Under the pieces are notes generated by a model. That model was not told the origin of the DNA. It did not search any database and worked only from the letters and a program-made list of their open reading frames with translations. Source: Cyanophora paradoxa (Eukaryota > Glaucocystophyceae > Cyanophorales > Cyanophoraceae). Taken from it: 64,000 nt of DNA. Location of the stretch: positions 124,001 through 188,000 of the forward strand of contig QPMI01000071.1 in the NCBI GenBank assembly GCA_004431415.1, in the 5' to 3' direction. Of this stretch, positions 33,910-45,620 are shown in pieces. Both the position numbers and the translations under genes were made by a program. The stretch's first letter is position 1; each line of letters opens with the position of its first letter.

Positions 33910-33959
33910 CGCTCGTCGCTTTCGGCAGGTCTGCGGACATCGCGTCGGAATTGCGCTGG

Positions 33960-35120
33960 CCGGGCGAGCCGCGGGGGCCGTGTGCGGGTCTCTCGCACCT
34001 CGCGCGCAGCACCCCTCGGCGGCTGCTCGCTTGCTGGCCGTCGGCGCTTCCAGGTCAAGCAGCGCGTTCTGGTCGGCAATCGTACCCCGGCAAACCCAGT
34101 TCAGGTCCAGCTGCGCGCATGTTGGAGCCCCGCCGGTGCTTCCGTTACCGGTTTTTGCGTTCCGACGACGCTGGCGGCGCGGCCTGCCCTCGCGCCCTCG
34201 CATGCTCGTTCGACGAGCATGGGGCGCTCGCAGCTCCTCGGTCCCGCGCGTGCCGGCGACGCTTCGCGACGTGCAGAGGCTGCGGAGAATCCTCGGAGCT
34301 GACCGGCTCCGCCTCGTCTGCTCGTGAGCCCGGCTTCCGGAGTTCATGGCGCCGTGAGTGCGAAGCTCCGTGGGCCGATCGCTAGCGTTCAGCGCTGACT
34401 GATGTGCGGGCCCGAGCAGGCTCGTAAGGCTGCGGCCGCTCCTCGTTTCGATGCTTCGGGTAGGCCGGTACGGGTGCGCTTCCCCCGCACAGGCCTCGTC
34501 GGGCTCTGAGTGGATCCCGCTCGGCAGCCGCTCGGTACCATCGTTCATCGATCGCGGGCGCCCGGGCCCGCTCGGTCGTGCGCGAGCACGCCTTGCCACG
34601 TCACATCGCTCGGCCACTCGCTCGGCCACTCGCTCGCGATGAGGCTTCATGCGAGCTTCAGGTGCTCATCGGTTTGTTGCTGGCCCGCCCCGCCGCCCCC
34701 CACAGCTCCCCACCACCTGACATTCGGCAGCGCCAGTTCTTTCGCTGTACCCTTCCAGTTCTTTCGCTGTACCCTTCCGTCCCGGCTTCTTGCGGCGCCG
34801 GGGGCCCGCAGACATCTTATTCAGACTCTCGGCTTCGTTCCCGTTCGAGCGGTGTGCGTCACGCCGTGGGTAGCGTCGAAAGATCCTGTACACCCCCTCG
34901 CCCCCCGCCAGCCGACCTTCGCCCCAGGACCCCGTTGTTTTCCCTCCCGCCCCTTTCGAGGGCGACGGATCCGATGGTGAGCTCCCCGCGGGCCAGTCCT
35001 GTGCGTATCGCGAGCTGATCCGGACCCTTGCTCTGAATCAGGTACCTTTCGAGGGCGGCGGATCCGATGGTGAGCTCCGCGCGGGCCGCCGCCTCGGGCC
35101 TGGGGAGCTGGCCCTGACCC
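33960..35120 (-). repeat. Upstream module of F-box gene B
   Basis: Third copy of the duplicated upstream block in the same orientation, with the same landmarks (GAGCCCGGCTTCCGG... near 34328; GGATCCGATGGTGAGC near 34967 and again near 35060). The GGATCCGATGGTGAGCTCC stretch occurs twice here about 90 bases apart, a small internal duplication. C-rich runs follow at 35347-35398. Confidence 0.6.
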
Positions 35121-35500
35121 TCGCCCTGAATCAGGTACCCCCGCGCCTCGGCAAGCGAGTCGGCGGCCGCGGGGCCTCGCGCGCCCCTGGCTCGGAGCAG
35201 AGAGAGCCTGTACCCTCCAACGGGACCCCTGTGGGCAGGCGGACGGGCGCCGGCGGGCGCTTTTTTGGCCGGCGCCGGCCGAGCCCGTGCCGGACGTCCT
35301 CGTGCCGGTGGCCGCTCGGGCCGCCTTTGCCTGTCGCCCCGCCTCTTTTCGCGGCAGCCCCTTGCCCCCCCCCCTCCCCCCCCCTTCTCCCCCCCTTTCC
35401 GATCCGGCCCGGGGCCCCGGCCCCGGTCCCGTGTTCCAGTCCTCCCTTGCAGGCGGGTGCCACGGTGCGGCCTTCTCGAGCTCTGTATCGCACACGTGCT

Positions 35501-37512
35501 CTACTGGGAGCTGAGTCTGATGGTCAGAGCGCCCGCGTAGGAGACGGACACGCGGAGGAGCAGGAGCTCGAGCGCCTTGCGCGCGCCGGCGTCGAGGGCC
35601 TCGGCCGCCTTGCCGCCGAGCACGAGCTGGCGGAGGCGCCCGAGCTGCGCGACGGCCTCGATCTCGTCGGGGAAGGGCAGGGGCGACCCGACGACGAGCC
35701 GCGGGAGGACCGGGATGTCTGATCCGAGTCGCTGGCGCCGAGGACGGATGAATAAACGAACGAGATTGAGATTAGGTTAGATAGAGATTGGTCGCGTACC
35801 TTCAGAAAGGGGCCGGGGATTGTTGCGCTGCCGGGGAAGCAGCGGACAGTGAGGTGCTTGAGGGAGGACCACTGCGCCAGCGACTGCTGGCCCTGGGCGA
35901 GGGCGGAGTAGACTGAGGGGGGTAGGAGCAGCTCCAACGTCTGAGGTGCTCGGCGTTTAGAGGAAACAGACGAACGAATTCACTGTTCGAATTGATATAT
36001 ATTGGCCGACCTCGAGCTTAGAGAGGTGGGGGGCCACTGAAGCGAGCGACGTCGATGCGGCGGCGGTGTTGCCGGCGGCCACGGTCTGGTAGATGCGCGC
36101 CGACCGCAGACTCCCACCAGCCGCCGAGAGGTCCAGAAGAGGCGAGAAGTCCGCACCTCCGTCCGCGTACATCATCATGGCCTCCAGCTCCCGCATGCCT
36201 CTCAGGAAGCCGATGTGCTCGTGCTGCATGAGGACCTCGTAATCTGATCGAACGAAATCGAAACAGCGATCATTTAGAAATCGATCATGATTCGAAATAG
36301 ATAATATCGCGGACCTTGCATGCGCAAGAGTCCAGAGAGCGGCTGCAAGTCTGCTTCGGTGGCGCGCGGCGGCGGTGCCAACAGTTGTCCCTCTCGATTA
36401 TGGACGTAGATCGTCAGATGCTCGAGAAGATTGAAGGCCGCCACCGCTGCGAGAACTGGCCCAGGAGAGCTGTGTTTCTCCAGGAGAACCGAGATCTTCA
36501 AGTGCCTGAGACTCGGCGCCAGAGGCGCAAGGGCCTGTAGGGTCTCTGGAAGCACGGGGAACCTGGGCGATAGCCAGCATCAAGCACGCTGCGATTCGCG
36601 ACTCCGGGGGGGAGCGCGAAGGGGGGGGGGGGGGGGGGGGGGGGAGCGCGAAGGGGGGGGGGGGGAAGGGGGGGGGCGGACGCGCGCACTGGAAAACGAT
36701 CAAAGTCTCCAGAGGCAGCGACGCTGCAGTTCGCAAAGCGGCCTGCACGAGCGGGTTCGAGAGCTCCACCATGTTCTGCTTGATCCATGCCTCTGACTCG
36801 CCCGTGACGGTCAACTGCGGGAAGGGTCACGGTCGGGGCGCGGAAAGGGTTGAGAGGTTCACATAATTACAGCCAAGGCTGCCCGCACCGTTCGAAGATT
36901 CGAGAAGTGCGAAACACCAGTCAGCACGCGCGGAGAAAAGGTGTTGCCGAAAGCGAGGCTCAACCCTGTGAGCTGAGCATCGAACGCTTTGCAAAGCAGT
37001 TTGAAACAGTCGCTGCTCAGCGTGCCACTCCGCAGGAACAGCGCCCGAATCGCTTCTCGCCGCTCCTCAGGCTGCTGGAGGAGCCAGCTGACGGATTTAT
37101 CGCTGGCCTGAGTGATTCGGATGCGCTCCCAAAGACTAGGCTGCTGTGCGATGCTGCGAAAGCGACGAGAAACGCGGCTGAAAAGCGTCAGCCTGGCCAG
37201 CTCGACGTCACCGCGCGCGCTGCGGCCCTAGCTGGTCGACGTCGGACGCGTGCGCCCGCAGATGCTTCCAGGCTTTCTCCGATGCCGATGCCTCGCCGAT
37301 GATGCGGCCGACGAGCTCGTCGGGCAGCGCGTCGAACGGGTTGCCGCCGGCCGCCGCCGCGCCGCCCGGCGGCGTTGCCACGACACCACTGCAACTGCCT
37401 GAAAGGAGAGAGCACTGTGTCAGGTGTCACAGCGTCGCGGCGCGGCCGCGGCCGCGGGGCCCGCCGCATTCGCACCGGTGCGCGCCCGCTTCGCCTCCCG
37501 CTCGCCTTCCAT
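35501..37512 (-). CDS. Divergent F-box/leucine-rich protein E
   Basis: The start at 37512 encodes a basic leader (MEGEREAKRARTGA). After an intron ending TTTCAG comes the F-box: NPFDALPDELVGRIIGEASA, and in the next segment SRVSRRFRSIAQQPSLWERI. LRR-like exons follow (LAPSLRHLKISVLLE; FNLLEHLTIYVHN; MRELEAMMMYADG; SSLKHLTVRCFPG; LGRLRQLVLGGKAAE), ending LTIRLSSQ at a TAG at 35501. It sits between B and C but is not a close copy of them and lacks the duplicated upstream module. One intron (about 36605-36680) is almost pure C on the transcript strand. Intron borders are approximate. Confidence 0.7.
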
Positions 37513-37998
37513 GTCGTCGGATTGAGCTCGAGTAACTGCCGCCCTGCTGCGCTGGTGCTTGCAGCGTGCATAGCTGTTCCCACGGTGCCACCATGGCCTG
37601 GTGATGGCCACTGAAGGGGGATACCGCCACGTGCACGTTTCCTTCAGTTGCCAAGTTGTCTGGCGCGGCGCTGGCTGCTCAGCGGCTGCATGGCAGTGCA
37701 TGCAGCTGTCGACGTCACTACGCATACGGCGATTCAACTCGGAGTGGCGGAGTGTACCGATGTGGTCGGCGCTCCCTTGCGCTGGATCCGGACGCGTGGC
37801 AGCGCGCGCGTGGCGCGTCTCTTGGCTTGTCGACGTCGCCCCTTTAATTATACATAAGCTTCTGCCGCCTTTCCTCCTATAGCTATATAGCTAGCTTCCG
37901 CTTTCCCTCTCCGCCTTCCAAGCCCTTTCCCTCAGGCAGCGCTAGCGGCTTTAGCGAGCGTTCGATCGGGATCCCGATATGAAACGTGGCCTGTGATT
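37513..37998. other. Intergenic DNA between genes E and C
   Basis: The right half of this interval is the 3' flank of gene C and the left half is the upstream flank of gene E. No additional gene or clear motif is seen. Confidence 0.35.
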
Positions 37999-38435
37999 TC
38001 AGGTGTAGCAAGGGGAAGGGGGGGAGGGAGGGGGGGGAGGGGGGGGATCCGAAGGGGTGGCGGGGATGGATGCGGAGGAGGAGGAGAGGGGCGAGGGCAA
38101 GCTCAAGGGCGGGGATCGAGGCTGAAGAGGGACGGGGGAGGGCCGGAGTGGGGCGGAAGCGGCGGGCCGCGGGCGGCGAGGGGTAGCCATGGCGGTCACT
38201 CCGCGTCCCCATCCGACTCCTCCCCTCCTCCCCTCCCCTTCCTCCCCCCCTCCCCTCCCCTCTCCCTCCCCACCCTCCTCCTCTCCCTCCTCTCCCTCCT
38301 CCTCCTCGTCCTCGTAGTCCCACTCGGGGAGGCGGGCGCCGAAGAGCTCGCGCATGCCGCGGCGCGCCCCTGCGTCCTCCACGTCCGACTCGATCTGCAG
38401 GGCTACCTCGGGCCGCAGGCCCGCCGCCAGGACCT

Positions 38436-38466
<31 letters not shown>

Positions 38467-40577
38467 GAGGCGGGGAAAGGGGAAGGAGGGGATAGGGGTA
38501 GGGAGGGGGGTAGGGGTGGCCGTAAGAGACGGGCGGGGCGGAGAGTGGGCGCGGCCGCAAGAGCACGGCTAGGAGGGGTGGGAGGGGCGGGGGGAGGGGG
38601 GGTGAGCGGGGGGTACCTCGAAGCCTCCGAGGTAGTCGTCGTCGAAGATGAGGTAGTCGAGGCGGAGGCGCCTCAGGGCGGGCAGCGCCAGGATCGCCTC
38701 CGCCTCCGCCTCCGCCAGCATCCGGTCGAAGCCCAGGGAGAGGTCCGTCAGGGCGCGGCGGACGCCGGCGCTGGCGAGCACGGCGACCACGTCCGCAGGG
38801 CTGCCCACGCGGCCTGCGCATGCACGCATTGAAGTGAGCTTGGCCGGATCGATCGCCTGGCTTCTCTCGCCTCGCCTCGCCTCCGGCCTCACCGCTCAGA
38901 GCAAGGCCGAGCCGCTCGAGGCGGGGGAGGCCTGAGAGCGCCTCGCCTAAGGCCGGGAACGCGGGCGACCCCAGCTCGTGTCGCCCGTAGTTGAGCTGGA
39001 GGCTGAGCTCCCGCAGGCTCGCGGCGCGCCCGAGGGCCCGCACGGACTCCGCCGTCACGCGCCCGGTGCTGAGCTGCGAGGCGCTCAGATCAGCTGATCT
39101 GAGCCGAGGGCGAAGCCGCTGAGCCGCTGAGCGCGGCCTGAGCTTCGAGCACGCGCCTGCATCTCCTCGATGGACTCGAGCTTCGGCATGCGCCCGAGCG
39201 CGTGGAGGACGGCGCTGGAGATGGCATCGGTCGCGGGGGCGAAGTCGAAGCCCTCCTCCGACAAGTCTTCCCCCCTGCAAAGGGCGCGCGCGGCGAGGCG
39301 TCAGATCTGATCTGATCTGATCTGATCCGATTCGATCCGATCGCGCACCAGGAGAACGGTCTTCGGGCGAACGCGACGCGGCGAAGGCTCTGGCCGGCGG
39401 GGCCGTCGCCGAGCGCGAGGACGCGGTCGGAGACGGGGCTTCCGCCCGTGAACAGAGCGACGAGCTCCTCGAGGTGCGCGAGCGGCGCGAGGGCCGCCAG
39501 CGCCTCGCCGGCGGCCTCGCCGCAGAGCTGGAGTGTGAGGTAGCGGAGGAGGGGGCAGCAGGCCGCGACGGCGGCCGCCGCCTCCGGGCCGACGCCGGCG
39601 TCGAAGCGGTCGAACGTGAGAGCGAGGGACCGCAGCCGGCCGAAGTGGGCGAGCGCCGCCCGCAGCTCGGCGGCCGGCGGCCACGGCGGCGGCGGCGCAG
39701 TCGACCGGCCCTGGCCCTGGCTCTCTTGAACGACGAGGAAGCCGACGCAGAGCCTCTCGAGGCCGCTGGGCGCCCCGCTCGGCGGCTGCATCGCCCGCAG
39801 CACGCCCAGAAGGTAGTCGCCGACCCACTTGTGGCTGCAGGACAGGCGCTGCTTCCCGGCGCCGAGCTCGAGGCTGATCCCCCGCGGCTGCGCAGGGCCG
39901 CTATGGCTATGGTTGCGCGCGACGGCCGCGAGGAGCCTGCACGTCGCGTCGACCGCGCGCTGCTCGCTCTGCCTCGGTGCTTTCGCGCCCGGCGCGAGCT
40001 CCACGCTGAGCGATACGCTGGCGCCCGCGCCGAGCCGCAGCTTCCTCTGCTCGAAGAGCTCCGACACGCCATCGAACGCGAGCTCGCCGCTCTGCTCCGC
40101 ATCGCTCTGCTCGCCGCCGCCGCTTGCTTTGGCCTCGGATGCAGCTGCGGCTGCAGGCTTGCGCCGCGTGCTCCGATCGCTAGCTGCAACTGCGCTGCCC
40201 GAGGAAGCTTTCCCGCCCTTGCTGGAATTGAATTGCCTCAAACGCAGCTCTACGTCCGTCCACGCAGTCTCCTCGATGATTCGCCGCCACCGCCTGCGCT
40301 CCGCCGCCTCGTTAGCTAAGAAGCAGTGCGGGCGCTCAGGCAGCAGAATTTGAATACTGGGATGCGCGAACCTGCACACGCCGCGCAGGGTCCAGCTCTC
40401 CCGCAGCCCGAGCGTCTTGAATGCGTTGCGAATGGCCGTGTCCGGCAGCGCGTCGACCGCTGCAGCTGCCACAGCTTGCGGCGACGTTGACGCGGGCGCG
40501 GCGGCAGCCGGTTCTCCGACGCGAGCCCGCTTCTCCGCACGCCCTCCTAACTTCCGACTCGCGGCGGTACTCGACAT
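37999..40577 (-). CDS. F-box/leucine-rich protein, paralogue C
   Basis: The start at 40577 (MSSTAASRKLGGRAEKRARV) is followed by VDALPDTAIRNAFKTLGL and SWTLRGVCRF (F-box), then RRWRRIIEETAW. An insertion of about 60 residues, rich in serine, alanine and lysine, sits before RKLRLGAGASVSL and sets C apart from A and B. LRR-like units follow (FGRLRSLALTFDRFDAG; CPLLRYLTLQL; LGRMPKLESIEEM; LPRLERLGLALSGE). The last exon reads EWDYEDEEEEGEEGEEEGG, an acidic tail absent from the other copies. An intron at about 39300-39340 contains a TCTGA tandem repeat, and another near 38438-38461 a long C run (transcript strand). Confidence 0.7.
39303..39338. repeat. TCTGA pentanucleotide repeat in an intron of gene C
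   Basis: Four clear TCTGA units, followed by degenerating TCCGA/TTCGA units. Confidence 0.7.
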
Positions 40578-40679
40578 CGTTTGCCGCTCCCGGCAGGTCT
40601 GCGGCCTCTCGCTCAGCGGGCGGTGAGCTGCGTGGGGCGAGCGCGCGCGTCTCGCACCTCGCACGCGCTGCCACGCAGC

Positions 40680-41720
40680 AGCTAGCGGCTGTTCACTTGC
40701 TGTCCTTGCTCTAGAGCTCTGCCAGCGCTTTGATGGTCGGCAATCGTACGCGTACCCCGGCGAGCCCAGCTCAGCTCCAGCTTCGCGCGTGCTAGAGCCC
40801 CGCCGGTGCTTCCGTGGCCGGTCTTTGCGTTCAGTCAACGCCGCCGGCGAGGCCTGCCCTCGCGCGCTCGCATGCTCGTTCGACGAACATGGGGCGCTTG
40901 CAGCTCGTCGGTCCCGCGCGTGCCGGCGACGCGCAGCGATGTGCAGAGGCTGTGGAGCGTCCTCGGAGCTGACCGGCTCCGCCTCGTCTGCTCGTGAGCC
41001 CGGCTTCATGGCGCCGTGAGTGCGGAGCTCCGCGGGCCGATCGTTCGTGTTCAGCGCTGACTGATGTGCGGGCCCGTGCAGGCTAGTGTCGCTGCGGTCG
41101 GTCTCTCGTTTCGACGCGTCGAGTCGGCCGGTGCGGGTGCGCTTCCCCCGCACGAGGCCGCGTCGAGCTCTGAACGGATCCCTTGCAGTTCTAGAGGTGC
41201 GAAGGGAAGTTTCCAAGCGGGCCCGCCTTCCGCCGCTCTGCGCCGCCCCGCGGGCGCTTCCAGCCGCCTTCCCGCGTTCATCGCTCGGCAGGACCGTCCC
41301 ATCGACTGCGCTCGACGGCAAGGGGGCTCCGTTCAAGTTTCAGAAGATCATCTGTGCGTTGCAGACCGGACCCGCCGCCCTTTTGCAGCCCCTGGCACCA
41401 GCTGACGCTCGGCTCCGCCAGTTTTTCCGCTGTACCCCTCTGCCATCGCGCCGCGGAGGCCCGCGGTCTTCACATTCGGACCCTCCGCGTCGTTCCCGTT
41501 CGAACGGTGTGCGGCACCCCGTGGGCCGGCGTCGAAAGATCCTGTACCCCCCCTCACCCCCGCCGGCCGGCCTTCGCCCCAGGACCCCGTTGTTTTTCCT
41601 CCCGCCCCTTTCGAGGGCGGCGGATCCGATGGTGAGCTTCCCGTGGGCCACCGCTGCGCGCTCGGGGATCTTATTCTTACCCCCGCCCTGAATCACGTAC
41701 CCCCGCGCTTCGGCAAGCGA
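40680..41720 (-). repeat. Upstream module of F-box gene C
   Basis: Fourth copy of the duplicated block. It resembles the orphan copy at 12 kb most closely: about 130 bases at 41227-41357 appear identical to 12331-12460. That points to a recent copy event or gene conversion between the two sites. Confidence 0.65.
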
Positions 41721-42185
41721 GCCGGCGGCCGCGGGGCCTCGCGCCAACCGGGCGCCTCTCCTCCCCCCCCCCTCCCCCGTCTCCCCGCAACGCCGCAGCG
41801 CCGGGCCGGACAAGCGGGCGGGCGGGCAGGCGATCCCCCGCGCGGGAGGAAGCCTCCTCGAGCGCCCGGCCAGCCCCCGCTCTTCTCTTCTCCCGGCTGG
41901 AGCTCGCATCTCAGCGCCCCGCCCCGCTTGGATCTGACCCCCGGGGCCCTCGATCTCCCCGCCCGGCCGCGCTCCCAGCTCCCCCAAGCCCCGTGCCGCC
42001 CCTCTCCAACCGCCAGCCCCCTAGGCCTCGCCCCCTCCTCCCCCCCCTCCCGCCGGTCCCTCCGCCGGCCCCCGCCGCAAAAATTCGTACAAGTGGTTTC
42101 GTTGAGTGTGCGGCAGCCGAACGAGGGCCGGGACGGTGTGGGAGAAGCTAGGCACGGAGGATCCAGAGGGGCAAGAGTCCGTCGG
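41721..42185. other. Spacer between module C and gene D
   Basis: Very C-rich on the plus strand. No gene or motif recognised. Confidence 0.35.
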
Positions 42186-44625
42186 TCATGGTAACCCGAA
42201 TTTGCGGATACACGTCGGCGGGCGCCCGACGGCGCCCTGCACTTTCCGCACGGCCCCGTCCGCACTCTTCAGCTTGCTCTTCGGCGAGAGGCGCAGCCCG
42301 ACTTTCAGATCGACCTCGGGGCGGAGGCCGCGCAGAATCTGGCGGGCGCGCGGTCGGCCGAGGTTGGTGGGTGGCTGGGCGGTGTGAGACAGACTGGAAG
42401 TCACCTCGAACGGGCGAAGGGAAGAATCGTTCAGGTAATGCGAGGCGATAAAAAGGCGCTCGAGGGCGGGCAGGGCAAGGATCGCCTCCGCCTCTGCCTC
42501 CTCCAGCGGACGGTCGACTTGCAGGAAGAGGTACACGAGGGCGCGCCGCGCGCTGTCGCTTGCGAGTAGGGCAGCGATGTGTCCAGAGGCCGTGATGTTG
42601 GAGGCTGCATGTGCGCATGCGTCCCGTTAGGACGGGAAAAAGATTTAGAGCGGAGGCCTAGGGTGCACGTGCAGGAAGCTGGACTGGAGTCTAGAAGGGT
42701 TCCTCGAAATTAGTCCGATATATATAGGGCGTGAATTAAAATTAGAGATGAATCCTAAAGCGATCGCGAGTGCCTGCGAGGGCAAGGACTATAGCTAGGA
42801 TATCGATATATCGACTGTGCGCTTACTGTGGTAGAGAGACATCTCGAGTCTGGCGAGGCGGGGCAGGCCGGAGAGGGCCGTGCCGATGGCGTGTGCAGTT
42901 GCGAGATCGCGCAACTGAAACGTGACGTCCAAACCCGCGAGGGTGCGCTGCACGCCGGCACTGCCGAGGAACGCGATGAAAACTTCGTAGTACTTTGACT
43001 CTGGAAAGCCTGCGCATGCAGTCGATCGATATCGTGTGAAGGCCCGGTCATAATTATACGGACGAGCACGCGCCGCCGGCGCGTCATTATTTACCAGACA
43101 GGCCCATCCGCAGCGTCTCCAGGCGAGAGAGGCTTGCAACCGTCTCGGCCAGAGCGCGCAGGGTGCCCGAGGCTTGCGCAACGTTCCTAGGATCGAAGTC
43201 CAGGCGAGCCTCCCGCAGGTTCGTAAGGCGGCCGAGGGCGCGGGCGGCGGTCGGCCCTGTCTCATTTGCGCTGATCATGATCTGCGGCGGGTCAACCGAG
43301 GCGAGGTCGTGCCGGAGACTCAGAAACGGACCTTCAGGCCTTCGACGTACTCCAGGAGCGGCAAGCGGCCGAGCGCGCGCAGGACGCCATCGCTGAGTTC
43401 GATCGGCTCGGACTCGCCGTCAGAAGGTCTAGATCTGCGAACCGTCTGTACAGACAAATATAGAGCGGGCAAGCAGGCAAGCGCACGTCAGCTGCCCGCG
43501 GCCGGTCTCAAAAACAGCAGCGATGGTCTGGAAACTCCGGGCGGCGATGCGGCGCAGGCTCTGGCCGGCGGGACCATTCGCGATCGCTGCCACGCCAGCA
43601 GCCAGATTGAACGATCGCGAGCGGTTGAAGGAGCACGGGCACTGCATCACCAGCTCCTCTAGGTGCGCGAGACGAGCGAAAGCCGCAAGAACTCCGTCTG
43701 AGGACGACTTTTGGGGGTGGAGGCTGACCGAAACGGAGCGGAGGAGGGGGCAGGTGGCGGCGATGGCCGTCGCGGCCTCGCGGCTGACTTCAATGAGGGG
43801 GTTGGAGAAGACGAGAGAGAGGGAGCGCAAATTGCGGAAGGGGGTGAGGGCGGCCTGCAGCTCGGCGGCGTCGGGCCACGGCAACAAATCCTGCGACTCG
43901 CTGGCGACATCGCTGTGCTCGGCGCGAATTCCCAAGTGGAGGCTCTCGAGTGCGCTGGGAACTCCCTCGAAAGGACGCAGCGTAGACAGCACTCCGAGCA
44001 AATAGGCACGAAGAAAATGAGATTGGCTGGTGCTCTTGGCGCCGGCGGCCTTCTTTTTGAAAAGAGCGACGACCTCCCGTGGCTGCCGCTAGCGCTGCTG
44101 CTGCCGGCCGCGGGTGATTGCGGCCAGGAGACGGGCCGCCGCCTCGACGGTGCGGAACTCGAGGTCGAAGTGCTTTGAAAGCTCCGAACCGAGCACGATG
44201 CTGGCGCCCGCGCTGAGCTGCAGCTTGCCCTTTTCGACAAGAGCCGCCGCGGAATCGAATAATCCCTCCGCTTTCCGTTCTTTGAGTTGCAGCTCCAATT
44301 TCGCCCACTCCGTGCCCTCCACCAAACGCCGCCAACGCCTGCGTGCACGTGAGCTCGAGCAAGGGAAGCGCGGAAAATTGAATTGCGGTTCCTCGATGGC
44401 GAGCAACGCGAACCTGCACACGCCGCGCAGAGGCCAGCTTTCCCACAGCCCGAGCGTCTTGAAGACTTGTTCGCCCATCAACGCGTCTGGAAGTGAGTCG
44501 ATATCGATCCCGCGGCATGTCATTGTAGCTGCAGCCGCAGCTGGCACGAGCTCTAGATCTTCGACGCGGGCACGCTTCTCCGCACGCCGTCCTCTTGACT
44601 GGCGACTCCCCGCGGCGCTTGACAT
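42186..44625 (-). pseudogene. F-box/leucine-rich paralogue D with in-frame stop
   Basis: The start at 44625 (MSSAAGSRQSRG) is followed by IDSLPDALMGEQVFKTLGL and SWPLRGVCRF (F-box), then RRWRRLVEGTEW and KLQLSAGASIVLG. A TAG codon at about 44091-44093, within AGCGCTAGCGGC, interrupts the frame. The same frame continues directly after it with RQPREVVALF, the position of QPREVIVEL in A and B. Downstream LRR-like exons are intact (FRNLRSLSLVFSNPL; CPLLRSVSVSL; LTNLREARLDF; LPRLARLEMSL; ALPALERLFIAS), with the end GLRPEVDLKVGL ... CIRKFGLP at 42186. The stop may be a point mutation, a consensus error or part of an unrecognised intron. Confidence 0.65.
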
Positions 44626-45443
44626 CAATCGACGGCGCGGAGCACGCCTTGCTTCAAATTCGATGGCGGGAATGGATGGGGGGGGGGGGGGGGGGATTAA
44701 ATAGGGGAGGGAAAGGAATTCGAAAGGCGAGCCTAGAGGGGGGGGGGGGGGAAGAGGGGGGGGGAGGGTGAGGGGGGCGGGCGAGCCTAGAGGAGGAAGG
44801 AATTCGAATATATATTTAGGAGCTAGCTATAGCTATTAGCTATAGCAAGTTCTTGAGAGAGAAGCTATATATAGAAGCTATAAAAGGTGCCTGCCAGGCT
44901 GGTTTCCCTTTTTACAAGTTATGTTCGAGAGGAGAGTCGAAGCCAAAATATAACTGCCACAGGGGACGTCGACCGTCCGACGGTCGACGTCGGACTCCCG
45001 GGTCTCAGAGTCTGGGATCGAAAATTGTTTGCAAGGCGGATCCGGAGGCCTAGCTATAAATAGGGTCAGCAAGTCACGTTCACGGAGGATTCTCAGTGAA
45101 GTCACTAGGATCGATCACGAACCCCAATCGGGCGATCGGTCGGTGTGAACCGGGCGCGCCGGGCGGTGTGCACCTCGAGCGTCAAAATGTCCTAGGAGGG
45201 GTGGCTGCCGCAGTGCCGCCGGGCCGGTTTCCTCGGCGACTGTGATCATGAGGCTGTCTGCAGGCCACCCATCGATATCCCGCGACGCGGGTCCGAGCCC
45301 TGCGTATGCGGGTCAGGCGCCGGCTCAGGCCGACCGGGGTACAAAGGGGTACATCGTGGGGTACGTCTTTTTCGCTTCCCTTCGGGCCTCGGCCGCGGGC
45401 CAGGCCGTGCTGATCATGAGGCGATGATCCTTCCTCGCAAACA
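44626..45443. other. Upstream flank of gene D
   Basis: G runs at 44679-44696 and 44741-44765, and TATATA/AGCTATAGCTA tracts near 44809-44880. The duplicated upstream module of A-C is absent. Two TGATCATGAG decamers lie near 45244 and 45410. No gene supported. Confidence 0.4.
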
Positions 45444-45540
45444 GCCCCCCCCCCCCCCCCCCCCCACCCCCCCCCCACCCCCACCCGCCCCCGCCTTCCT
45501 CCGGATCCCCCCCCCCCCCCCCCCCCCCCGAACTCCCGAG
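45444..45540. repeat. Poly-C low-complexity tract
   Basis: Almost pure C over most of the interval on the plus strand, broken by a few A, T and G bases. Read on the other strand it is a set of long G runs able to form quadruplexes. Lengths of such runs are unreliable in sequence assemblies. Confidence 0.8.
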
Positions 45541-45598
45541 TCCCATCGAGCTCCCCCCCCTCCCTCCCCTCTCCCGGCCCCCTTCCTTCGACCGTACT

Positions 45599-45620
45599 CG
45601 TACCGTAGTACTACGGTACG
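45599..45620. repeat. Perfect 22-bp palindrome
   Basis: The left arm CGTACCGTAGT is followed directly by its exact reverse complement. Related ACTACGGTA stretches recur near 18915 and 45736. A dimeric DNA-binding protein site or a hairpin are possible; nothing shows which. Confidence 0.6.

Noticed and set aside
44088-44098. Reassigned TAG codon in gene D
   Set aside because: Gene E ends with TAG and the LINE hits TAG in wrong frames, so TAG acts as a normal stop in this host.
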